This document shows, piece by piece, positions 14,702 through 21,528 of a DNA stretch of 22,061 nt. The stretch is from Candidatus Parcubacteria bacterium (lineage in GTDB: Bacteria > Patescibacteriota > Minisyncoccia > Phycocordibacterales > Phycocordibacteraceae): positions 1 through 22,061 of the forward strand of contig JAKEFE010000021.1 of assembly GCA_022616215.1 (NCBI GenBank). Reading direction: 5' to 3'. Made by a program: the position numbers and the translations under genes. Position 1 is the stretch's first letter. Each line of letters starts with the position of its first letter. Under the pieces are notes generated by a model that searched no databases, was not told where the DNA came from, and saw nothing but the letters and a program-made list of their open reading frames with translations.

Positions 14702-15910
14702 TTATCTCTTTACTAATATTTTCGTTTTCCCCTTCTCAAGAAGTGCAATGCCGTTTCTAAAATCTGCATCTATAAGAGTACGGTCTTCTGCGACCACAGC
14801 ATCGTTGAGACGTATTCCCTTCCCTGCGATGAGCCGTCTCGCTTCGGATTTGGAAATACCAAATCCTTCCGAAGCGAGTGTAACGACAGTTTTATCGGTG
14901 CCGGCAGTTATTTGAGGAAAGACAGATTTTTGTTGTTCCGAAAGTGTGTCTACAGATGCGCCGCCAAACTGCGCCGCGGTTTCTTGTTGCGCCTGCAGCA
15001 TGCCCTTTTCTCCGTGCACGATTTTTGTCACTTCGTCCGCGAGCACTTTCTGCGCGGCACGTTTGGCGGGGTTGCGCGTGTGGAGCTCCATGAGCGTGGA
15101 AATTTCCGAAAGAGAAAGGTCGGTGTAGATTTTCAAATACGTTTCAAGCCCCGTGTCCGGCACGTTTATCCAATACTGATAAAACGCAAACAAAGACGTT
15201 TTCTTCGGGTCAAGCCACACGGCGTTTCCTTCGGATTTCCCTAACTTCTTCCCCCTCGCGTCTGTGATGAGGGGTGTCGTAAAACAATACGCTTCTTCGC
15301 CTAGTTTTCTCCTGACGAGCTCAACACCGGAAAGAAGATTAGTCCACTGATCAGAGCCGCCCACCTGAACCGTTACCCCCTTTTTCTTAAAGAGCATAAA
15401 AAAGTCGTATCCCTGCAAAAGCGAATATGCGAATTCCGTGTACGAAATACTGTCATCAGGTGCAAGGCGGCGTTTGATCACATCTCGCTTAATCATTTCG
15501 TTTACGGTGAAATGCTTCCCCACTTCCCGCAGAAATTCAACGAGAGGCACTTTAAAAAGCCATGAAGCATTGTCTACGAGCTCTATACGCCTCCCCACTA
15601 TCTTTTGAAGTTGCGCCCTAATCCCGCGCTTGTTGTGTTCAAGCGTTCGCTTATCAAGCAGTTTGCGTTCCCCGCTTTCGCGCGGGTCGCCTATCATTGC
15701 CGTTCCTCCACCGATAAGAAACACCGTGCGGTGCCCCTCTTTTGCAAGGCGCCGCATCAGGATAATGGGCACCAAATGTCCGAGGTGGAGCGAGTCTGCT
15801 GTCGGGTCTATGCCAAGATACACGCTTCGCTTTGCACCGAGTATCGTTTCAAGCGGCGCAGACACTTCCTTGCCATATCCTCGCGCTTTCAAGTCTTCAG
15901 CCAGATTCAT
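14702..15910 (-). CDS. tyrS: Tyrosyl-tRNA synthetase
   Basis: A class I synthetase charging tRNA-Tyr. I start it at the ATG at 15910 (MNLAEDLKARGYGKEV), giving 402 residues; the frame stays open 50 codons further upstream, but that part would overlap hisS and lacks family similarity. HLGH at 42-45 (YLGIDPTADSLHLGHLVPI) is the HIGH box, and KLGKS at 222-226 (GKKLGKSEGNAVWL) is the KMSKS box. GGSDQWTNLLSGVEL at 184-198 matches the tyrosine-pocket region. The C-terminus, from about 340, is an S4-type RNA-binding domain (SEARRLIAGKGIRLND). TGG-TATACT lies seven bases before the ATG with no Shine-Dalgarno site, suggesting a leaderless message. It is divergent from hisS and followed by the tRNA it charges. 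Confidence 0.95.
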   Translation of the reverse strand: MNLAEDLKARGYGKEVSAPLETILGAKRSVYLGIDPTADSLHLGHLVPIILMRRLAKEGHRTVFLIGGGTAMIGDPRESGERKLLDKRTLEHNKRGIRAQLQKIVGRRIELVDNASWLFKVPLVEFLREVGKHFTVNEMIKRDVIKRRLAPDDSISYTEFAYSLLQGYDFFMLFKKKGVTVQVGGSDQWTNLLSGVELVRRKLGEEAYCFTTPLITDARGKKLGKSEGNAVWLDPKKTSLFAFYQYWINVPDTGLETYLKIYTDLSLSEISTLMELHTRNPAKRAAQKVLADEVTKIVHGEKGMLQAQQETAAQFGGASVDTLSEQQKSVFPQITAGTDKTVVTLASEGFGISKSEARRLIAGKGIRLNDAVVAEDRTLIDADFRNGIALLEKGKTKILVKR

Positions 15911-15917
15911 ACGAAAG

Positions 15918-15926
15918 AGTATACCA
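15918..15926 (-). promoter_or_regulatory. Candidate extended -10 promoter of tyrS (TGGTATACT)
   Basis: The minus strand reads TGG-TATACT, seven bases, then the tyrS ATG. As at trpS, this places the predicted start site on the start codon. It overlaps the hisS upstream region in the 42-base divergent gap, so the two promoters may compete. Confidence 0.5.
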
Positions 15927-15936
15927 GCGCTTGGTG

Positions 15937-15942
15937 TATTAT
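15937..15942 (+). promoter_or_regulatory. Candidate -10 box of hisS (TATTAT)
   Basis: Plus-strand TATTAT lies ten bases before the hisS ATG at 15953. A start site 7-8 nt downstream would leave a leader of only about 3 nt. If so, the ATG at 15941 lies in the promoter and cannot be the start. No clear -35 is seen. Confidence 0.35.
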
Positions 15943-15952
15943 GTCTCTTAAT

Positions 15953-17311
15953 ATGGCAAAATTTCCCAAACAGCTCCTTGAAAGTCCGAGCGGCTTTCCG
16001 GAACTCACTCCCAAAGAAGCAATTGCGCAGATGTGGATGCTTGATGTCATCCGCAAGCACTTTGAGCTTGCCGGGTACTCACCCATCGAAACGCCGCTTG
16101 TAGAGCGTACGGAGGTGGTGTCTGCAAAGTCAGAAGGAGAGATAAAAAACCAAGTGTACGGGTTACGGCTTTTGAATCCCGCGGAGGATTCTCCTTCTGA
16201 CACAAAGGATCTCGCGCTCCGCTTTGACCACACGGTGCCGCTCGCCCGTTTTATCGCCGCTCACTATCGAGAACTGTCCTATCCTTTTCGTCGCTATGTC
16301 ATTGGATCCGTTTTTCGTGGCGAGCGGCCAAAGGAAGGCCGCTACCGTCAGTTCATTCAGGCGGACATTGATGCCATCGGCGACGGCACGCTTGACGTTT
16401 TGCACGACGCAGAAATGGTCGCCGTCATCAACGGCGTTTTTTCGGAGCTCGCGCTGGGAAACTTCTCCGTACGCATTGGCAACAGAAAGGTGCTCCAAGG
16501 CCTCCTTGAGTCGCTGGGAGCCCCTCCCGAGCACTTTTCAAAGGCACTTGGTGTCCTAGACCGGCTTGAAAAAATCGGCCGCGGGGAGGTCGCGCAGGAG
16601 CTTGCTTCTTTAGGCATATCCAAACCGTCTGCTGAAAGTCTCCTAGATTTGCTTACCAGTTCTCGATCAACCGACGAAGTTCTTGCGGCTCTCAAAGAAG
16701 AACATCTGAATAATATGTTTGAAGAGGGTGTTTCGGAGCTTGAGGAAGTAGTGCGTGGCGTGCGCGCGCTTTCCGTGCCGGAGAATCGTTTCGTCATTGA
16801 TCTCTCCATCGCGCGGGGGCTTGAGTACTATACGGGGACGGTGTTTGAAACACGGCTTTCGGGCCACGAGGATTTGGGCAGTATCGCCTCCGGTGGGCGC
16901 TATGACGACCTTGGAAGCACCTTTGCTGGCCGGAATTTGCCCGGCGTAGGTATTTCCATTGGCGTTACTCGTCTGCTTTTGCGTCTCATTAAGGCCGGAC
17001 TTGTGGAAACTGATGAAAGTACGATTGCGAAAGTGCTGGTAACAACGGCGGAAGGACTTGAACATGCCGACGACTATCTGAAATATGCCGCGGCGCTCCG
17101 CGCCGCGGGCATCCCTTGCGAAGTGTATCTTGCCGACCGTCCGCTTGATAAACAACTTGCGTTCGCAAACAAACGCGGTTTCACAATCGCCGTCATCGCA
17201 AAGGCACCGAATCTCAAAAACGACACCGTCATCATCCGCAATCTCGTCTCCGGCGACCAACAAGAAGTTTCTACCTCTGATTTAGTCTCATCAATCAAAT
17301 CCAGCGCGTAA
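15953..17311 (+). CDS. hisS: Histidyl-tRNA synthetase
   Basis: A class II synthetase charging tRNA-His. I start it at the ATG at 15953 (MAKFPKQLLESPSGF), giving 452 residues. The open frame extends 116 codons upstream, but that part is antisense to tyrS and does not look like HisRS; ATG 15941 would add only four residues. Motif 2 is VIGSVFRGERPKEGRYRQFIQADID at 116-140 (key residues R122 and the GRYRQF run at 129-134). The HisA box is ARGLEYYTGTVFE at 287-299, the HisB box is SIASGGRYDDLG at 310-321, and motif 3 is GVGISIGVTRLLL at 331-343 with R340. The C-terminal anticodon domain begins near 365. Its last 17 bases overlap the 3' end of the converging greA-like gene. Confidence 0.94.
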   Translation: MAKFPKQLLESPSGFPELTPKEAIAQMWMLDVIRKHFELAGYSPIETPLVERTEVVSAKSEGEIKNQVYGLRLLNPAEDSPSDTKDLALRFDHTVPLARFIAAHYRELSYPFRRYVIGSVFRGERPKEGRYRQFIQADIDAIGDGTLDVLHDAEMVAVINGVFSELALGNFSVRIGNRKVLQGLLESLGAPPEHFSKALGVLDRLEKIGRGEVAQELASLGISKPSAESLLDLLTSSRSTDEVLAALKEEHLNNMFEEGVSELEEVVRGVRALSVPENRFVIDLSIARGLEYYTGTVFETRLSGHEDLGSIASGGRYDDLGSTFAGRNLPGVGISIGVTRLLLRLIKAGLVETDESTIAKVLVTTAEGLEHADDYLKYAAALRAAGIPCEVYLADRPLDKQLAFANKRGFTIAVIAKAPNLKNDTVIIRNLVSGDQQEVSTSDLVSSIKSSA

Positions 17312-17762
17312 TGCGTTTGATTGTGTATTCCACCGTGCGTCCATGGATGATTCCCTTCACTTTCCCTCCTTTGGCACCCATAAGGATTTTTGCCACAGGA
17401 GCGTCGTAGGAAATGGTACCCGAATCGGTTTGGGGTATATAGCTCCCAATCTTTACGGTTCGCTCTTTCTCACCTTCTCTAAAGGTTATTTCTGATCCTA
17501 TTCCGACCTGCTTGGCGGCTACGTCAGTCACTTCAACAATCGCTGCCCTTCGAATGAGATCGTTGAATTTGTCACACTGAAATTGGAGCCGAGAAAATTC
17601 GCCTTTTGCTTCCTCAAAGGGTGCGTTGTCATGCCAGGTTTCCGCTCCCTGCATAGTCGCCTCTTTCATATCTTGCCCGCGCTCCTGCAGACTGCACATA
17701 AGCGCATCTCGCGTGCGCTTCAGTGCGTCAAGGTCTGCCTGCAAGAACTTGTAGGTTTTCAT
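17295..17762 (-). CDS. greA: GreA/GreB-family transcription elongation factor
   Basis: Gre factors enter the secondary channel of RNA polymerase and stimulate cleavage of backtracked RNA. From the ATG at 17762 the protein has 155 residues, the usual GreA length. An N-terminal coiled coil runs over about residues 1-75, with acidic tip residues near DNAPFEEAKGEFSRL, which parallels the DNAEYHAAKE tip of GreA. The C-terminal FKBP-like domain carries the family pattern ISYDAPVAKILMGAKGGKV (about 117-135). An ATG at 17786 adds eight residues (MAECALIS) without family support and is a possible alternative start. It lies 68 nt downstream of the NTP pyrophosphatase gene and overlaps hisS tail to tail by 17 bp, with no visible terminator between them. 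Confidence 0.85.
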   Translation of the reverse strand: MKTYKFLQADLDALKRTRDALMCSLQERGQDMKEATMQGAETWHDNAPFEEAKGEFSRLQFQCDKFNDLIRRAAIVEVTDVAAKQVGIGSEITFREGEKERTVKIGSYIPQTDSGTISYDAPVAKILMGAKGGKVKGIIHGRTVEYTIKRITRWI

Positions 17763-17830
17763 AGATATAAGCGCACATTCTGCCATCAGCAGACCAAAGA
17801 CACAAACCCGATAGAGACAATTCAGTATTG

Positions 17831-18421
17831 TTACGCTCTTCCGTCGTTCAGATGAAGAGCTAGTTGTCGGTGGGCGCTCCTTTGTTCCAATACATTCAAA
17901 TAGTTAGACCATTCGGTGTCGGAATATTGCGCAAGGGTTTTGCCCGGAACATTCGGGTGCTCATAGATGCACAGTAAATCATTCCAACCGCGCAGGTTTG
18001 CTCCCCGTACAGCATCAGCAATAACTCCTTCTTCTGTCTCCTCAAAAAAGTGCTTACGTTTTCCATCGAAGTATCCAATGACTGTTATGAATGACGCTTT
18101 TCGGTCACCTTTTCCTTCCATGAGTTTAAGAACATCGTGTGCCGACAAAGAGGAGCACATAAGCTTCACAAATGTTCCGGGAAAACCTTTAAGCGTGGAT
18201 ATAAAAAATCCGCGATCGTCAACAAGGAGCTTCTTTCCAGGAAAAAGCGAAATAGCGTGATCCAGTTTAGACTCTGCTACTTCGCGCACATCGAAACTTT
18301 GTTTTTCTACAAGCTCTGCTGGCAGTTGCTTTATTACATACGAGACCTCTCCAAGCCGTTCATTAAGCTCGTCAACTTTACGTTGATTTGAGGTTACGAA
18401 ACTAATAATTTCTTGAACCAT
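17831..18421 (-). CDS. Divergent Ham1/RdgB-type non-canonical NTP pyrophosphatase
   Basis: A 196-residue member of the ITPase/Ham1 fold, which hydrolyses dITP and XTP to monophosphates and so protects DNA from deaminated purines. Recognisable parts are TSNQRKVDEL at 10-19 (the SNxxK phosphate-binding motif), LLVDDRGFFI at 65-74 where most members read DDSGL, GFPGTFVK at 79-86, and SAHR at 182-185 matching the terminal SHR motif. The usual FGYDPIF base-recognition loop reads GWNDLLCIYEHPN (145-157), and the lysine before SHR is not evident. It may therefore prefer another substrate. It overlaps the 3' end of the histidine kinase gene by 20 bases, and a TAGAAT lies 6 nt before its ATG. Confidence 0.82.
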   Translation of the reverse strand: MVQEIISFVTSNQRKVDELNERLGEVSYVIKQLPAELVEKQSFDVREVAESKLDHAISLFPGKKLLVDDRGFFISTLKGFPGTFVKLMCSSLSAHDVLKLMEGKGDRKASFITVIGYFDGKRKHFFEETEEGVIADAVRGANLRGWNDLLCIYEHPNVPGKTLAQYSDTEWSNYLNVLEQRSAHRQLALHLNDGRA

Positions 18422-20066
18422 TGCTGGATTCTAGAGGAAGCTCAATGATGAAACGGGAGCCCTTGCCGGGGCCGTCGCTCTCGGCGCGGATGGTGCCGCC
18501 GTGGCCTTCTACCAGCTGTTTGGCGACGTAAAGCCCAAGGCCAGTGCCGGTTGCGTTTATTTTGTTTGCACCGCGAGCACGTTTGAATTTCTCAAACAAT
18601 CCGCCAATTTCCTCCGGCGGAATGCCAGCTCCAGTGTCAGCTATGGTGATGCGCGCGCCGTGGCTGTCCTTTGCTACAGCAATCGTAATGCTCCCCTCCG
18701 CCGTGTATTTGATGGCGTTGTCAATAATGTTGATGAGTACTTGTCGTATTTTTCCCACATCGGCATTCACCATCACGTTCGGTTCCGAACAGACACAAGA
18801 CAGCGTAAGGTTTTTCTTCCGAGCCACAGGCGCCATCTCTTCCTCAACTTTGCGTGCGAGGTCAGCAATATCAAACTGACTCTTTTCATACCTCATCCTT
18901 CCCTGCTCAATGCGGGAGATGTTGAGGTAATCCTCAATAGAGCCAACCATCGTCCGTGTTGCTTCGCGTATTGTCTGAAGAGGTTCCTCAAGATTTTTTG
19001 GCACTTTCCCGTAGGAACCATCCGTCATGTTAGAAACATATCCCTGCACCGCCGTAATCGGCGCCCGCAACTGATGCGACGCGATGGAAACGAATTCGCT
19101 CTTCAACCGATCCAGCTCCCTCAACCGCTCGTTTGCTGCTTCCAATTGCTTCGTCAGCACTTCAAGGTGTTCCCGTTGCTCAATTTCCCGTTTGACACTT
19201 CGAATCAGAAGAAAACCAAGAGCAGCGAATAAGATAAGATTTACGGCGACTACTATCCGTATATTCTCAACTGTCCGAATGAACAGGAGGGAGAGGGTGA
19301 GGAGCCAGAGTGCAACCACAAGAGCTTGCGCCGCAAACAGCTTCAGATTAAATGCTTTGAAACGGACAGCCGTATAGGCCAGTACCCCGATAAATATTGG
19401 CATTCCAAATAAACCAATTTGAGCCAACGCCCAATCTTCCGTTATGCTGCCAACGATGTTTCCTGAAGCGAAGGCAAGCAGGAAAATGGTGATGCCTGCG
19501 GTAAAGAAGAGAACGGTACCTCGTCGTTGCGGATATCGGCCCAACTGTCGCATGGCAACAAAGAGGGTGACAAACGCGAGCAGGATCTCATACGCATAGA
19601 CGTAGTAGAAGAGGAAGTCGGTTTCAAGTGCGTTGCAGTAGGACGCATCAATACCGACCAAGATGTGAGCGGTTGGTAGGAGCGCAATAACGGGAAGGAT
19701 CAGGAGAGACAACAGCACTTGGTTAATGAAGCGAAGGTTTTGTCCCGTTATGAACGTATAGGCAAAGTAAAACGCGGAGGCGAACAGGAGCATTTCAAAC
19801 AGCACCTGTAGGTTCCAATAGAACAACACAACGTCGGGACGATTGGACGCCCACAGAAGGACATCTATCACCGTCCATGCCGTGAAGAAGCCGATGGTCA
19901 CCAGGAACCAGCGGATGGGACGAGATTCAGCAATTTTGGGGATGAGAACGAGCGCGAAAATGAGCGCTGCCAATATCGCAATGAAGTGCGAGTAGTACAG
20001 CAAGGTCGGAATATTGCTTGAGAAGATGAGATTTACCGGCGCTTCCCAAGGGCACAAAAGTTCCAT
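18402..20066 (-). CDS. Multi-TM sensor histidine kinase
   Basis: A 554-residue membrane sensor kinase. Residues about 20-290 hold eight or nine hydrophobic segments (for example 25-43, 53-72, 115-134, 153-171, 185-201, 220-234, 246-264 and 272-288), resembling 7TM-type sensor modules; no periplasmic PAS or Cache domain is evident. A short coiled linker (295-320) leads to the HisKA domain with H331 in SIASHQLRAPITAV. The HATPase domain has the N box QVLINIIDNAIKYT (442-455, N450), G1 DTGAGIP (477-483), and G2 GTGTGLGLYVAK (505-516). No receiver domain and no response regulator are in the window. A TTGACC/TATACT promoter-like pair lies upstream. The ligand is unknown. Confidence 0.93.
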   Translation of the reverse strand: MELLCPWEAPVNLIFSSNIPTLLYYSHFIAILAALIFALVLIPKIAESRPIRWFLVTIGFFTAWTVIDVLLWASNRPDVVLFYWNLQVLFEMLLFASAFYFAYTFITGQNLRFINQVLLSLLILPVIALLPTAHILVGIDASYCNALETDFLFYYVYAYEILLAFVTLFVAMRQLGRYPQRRGTVLFFTAGITIFLLAFASGNIVGSITEDWALAQIGLFGMPIFIGVLAYTAVRFKAFNLKLFAAQALVVALWLLTLSLLFIRTVENIRIVVAVNLILFAALGFLLIRSVKREIEQREHLEVLTKQLEAANERLRELDRLKSEFVSIASHQLRAPITAVQGYVSNMTDGSYGKVPKNLEEPLQTIREATRTMVGSIEDYLNISRIEQGRMRYEKSQFDIADLARKVEEEMAPVARKKNLTLSCVCSEPNVMVNADVGKIRQVLINIIDNAIKYTAEGSITIAVAKDSHGARITIADTGAGIPPEEIGGLFEKFKRARGANKINATGTGLGLYVAKQLVEGHGGTIRAESDGPGKGSRFIIELPLESSNGSRNY

Positions 20067-20077
20067 AGGTCCCAGTC

Positions 20078-20104
20078 AGTATATACCCTCCGAGACGAGG
20101 TCAA
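20078..20104 (-). promoter_or_regulatory. Candidate promoter of the histidine kinase operon
   Basis: Minus-strand TTGACC (20099-20104) and TATACT (20078-20083) are separated by 15 nt, a little short of the optimum. The ATG follows 11 nt after the -10, leaving a predicted leader of about 4 nt. This would start the kinase-RdgB-Gre transcript separately from the upstream amidinotransferase gene. Confidence 0.45.
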
Positions 20105-20114
20105 GCACTTCCTA

Positions 20115-21251
20115 TTAAAAGTACGACTCGAGCCTTCCCTTGCGCCGTACGTCCAACGTCGCGCAGTGTACGGAGCCTCCGAACGGATAGAAGTTCCTAA
20201 ACGGTATAGGAATTGGCTCAAATCCCCACTTCTTGAGCGCCTCAATCAGCGGTGTTTCCTGTTCTTCTACAATGATACGTTTCTCATCAATACTGAGCAT
20301 GTTGAGCGTCAACCAATCACTTGAGAAATAGAGACCCGTGTCTTCTGAAATAACCGGTGGTGGCGGCGTCAGCACTTCCCAGGAATCAAAGATGGGCGGG
20401 AGCTTCTTCACCCATTCTGGATTCACGAGAATCTTGCCCGGGGCCAACGGGACAATGGTGGTGTCTATGTGCATGGGATGTAAATCACCGAACTCAACCT
20501 CATGTATCTTGAATTCTGGATCAACGTGTCGTCGCACCCACTCAATGCCCATATCATTCGTGACGTTGCTCTTCTGTACGAACACATCCTTTCCGCATCG
20601 AACGAAGTCAGCCGCATCAAAGGCAATTTCATTGTTCGCGAGCACAAATTGTTTCTTGTTGTCCTTCATCGGAACGCGCGAATCGTAGTTCTTGTCGTAA
20701 AATTCTTCGTCCATAGTGGATTTAGGTGCCACGAGCCACCGACCACCCCGCTTGAAGTAGTCGTTCATGAGATCGTGGAAAGCAAATCCTTCGAAATAGC
20801 GCGAACGCCAGGCCATAGGAGCCTCTATAATCGTGTCGCCAAACACCATAAACACATCACGCGGCATAGCGGCATACAAGCCGCGACTGGACCACCACGG
20901 CGTCGTGTATTTCTTTGAGAAATCAAATGGCTGCGGCCGCTTCACCGTGATGCCCAAATCAGTCATCACTTTGGCGAGTCCATCAAGCTCCTCCCCTGCC
21001 TTTTCGATCATTTCTTCGGGAAATGGTTTGCCGCCATACTTTTTGATAAACCACTCAGCATGTTCAGGAATGATGGCATCCACAGCGGCGTCTCCCTGCG
21101 GAACCATAGCGCCGTCAACAACACCGACGACCACCTCTTCAAGGGAATCCCACTCGTTACACGACCACACGGGGGAGGTCTCTGCGTTGGACGAGACATC
21201 CCTTCCACGAGGAGTAAGCAGCGATACGATGCGGCGTGTGAGTGTCGTCAT
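20115..21251 (-). CDS. Glycine amidinotransferase (AGAT) family enzyme
   Basis: A 378-residue amidinotransferase. Family members move the amidino group of arginine to an amine acceptor; eukaryotic AGAT makes guanidinoacetate, and bacterial relatives make inosamine or lysine derivatives. Similarity to human AGAT as I recall it is extensive: NEWDSLEEVVVG (32-43), GLYAAMPRDVFMV (124-136), IIEAPMAWRSRYFE (141-154), FDAADF (211-216), PMHIDTT (259-265) and VHCATLDVRRKG (361-372). The catalytic triad maps to D212, H261 and C363, and the substrate aspartates to D132 and D263. By my alignment, the positions of human N300 and R322 are H258 and W280, so acceptor or donor recognition may differ. It follows the small membrane protein by 11 nt, in line with an EamA-type transporter, and precedes the kinase by 48 nt. 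The true acceptor is unknown. Confidence 0.9.
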   Translation of the reverse strand: MTTLTRRIVSLLTPRGRDVSSNAETSPVWSCNEWDSLEEVVVGVVDGAMVPQGDAAVDAIIPEHAEWFIKKYGGKPFPEEMIEKAGEELDGLAKVMTDLGITVKRPQPFDFSKKYTTPWWSSRGLYAAMPRDVFMVFGDTIIEAPMAWRSRYFEGFAFHDLMNDYFKRGGRWLVAPKSTMDEEFYDKNYDSRVPMKDNKKQFVLANNEIAFDAADFVRCGKDVFVQKSNVTNDMGIEWVRRHVDPEFKIHEVEFGDLHPMHIDTTIVPLAPGKILVNPEWVKKLPPIFDSWEVLTPPPPVISEDTGLYFSSDWLTLNMLSIDEKRIIVEEQETPLIEALKKWGFEPIPIPFRNFYPFGGSVHCATLDVRRKGRLESYF

Positions 21252-21262
21252 GGCTCAAGAGA

Positions 21263-21466
21263 TCACTCAACAAGCTCAGATTCGTCTTGGGGTTCTGCTT
21301 CCATCTCGTCGGGAGCATCGGGTCCAGCCGTTTCCTCTTCAAGCACTTCCTCTTCCTCGGAATATATCACCTCAAAGTTCTGCCACACAAACGAGCGCTG
21401 GTAGGTGAAATAGATTGAGAGGGCGATGGCCGCTCCCAAAAGTACGAAAAGCACAGTGGATTTCAT
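21263..21466 (-). CDS. Small single-pass membrane protein with acidic tail
   Basis: I start this 67-residue frame at the ATG at 21466 (MKSTVLFVLLGAAIALSIYF). A TTG at 21520 would add 18 basic residues and lies only 8 nt after the transporter stop, so coupled initiation there is possible. Residues about 4-20 form one hydrophobic helix after a single lysine. The remainder (YQRSFVWQNFEVIY, then about 30 residues dominated by Glu and Asp, ending DESELVE) would lie outside the membrane if the positive-inside rule holds. I recognise no family. It is flanked by the transporter gene and the amidinotransferase gene (11 nt gap), so it may be an accessory subunit or simply a hitchhiking gene. Confidence 0.6.
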   Translation of the reverse strand: MKSTVLFVLLGAAIALSIYFTYQRSFVWQNFEVIYSEEEEVLEEETAGPDAPDEMEAEPQDESELVE

Positions 21467-21528
21467 AGTCACTGCGAGGCGGTACCCTTTTTTTGTAACA
21501 CGGGCTACCAAATCACGCAATAGGCCGC

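Noticed and set aside
15605..15952. N-terminal extension of hisS by 116 codons
   Set aside because: It is antisense to tyrS and shows no HisRS similarity; family-like sequence begins at MAKFPKQ.
15911..16060. Fifty-codon N-terminal extension of tyrS
   Set aside because: It overlaps hisS and would cover the divergent promoter region; TyrRS similarity begins at MNLAEDLKARGY.
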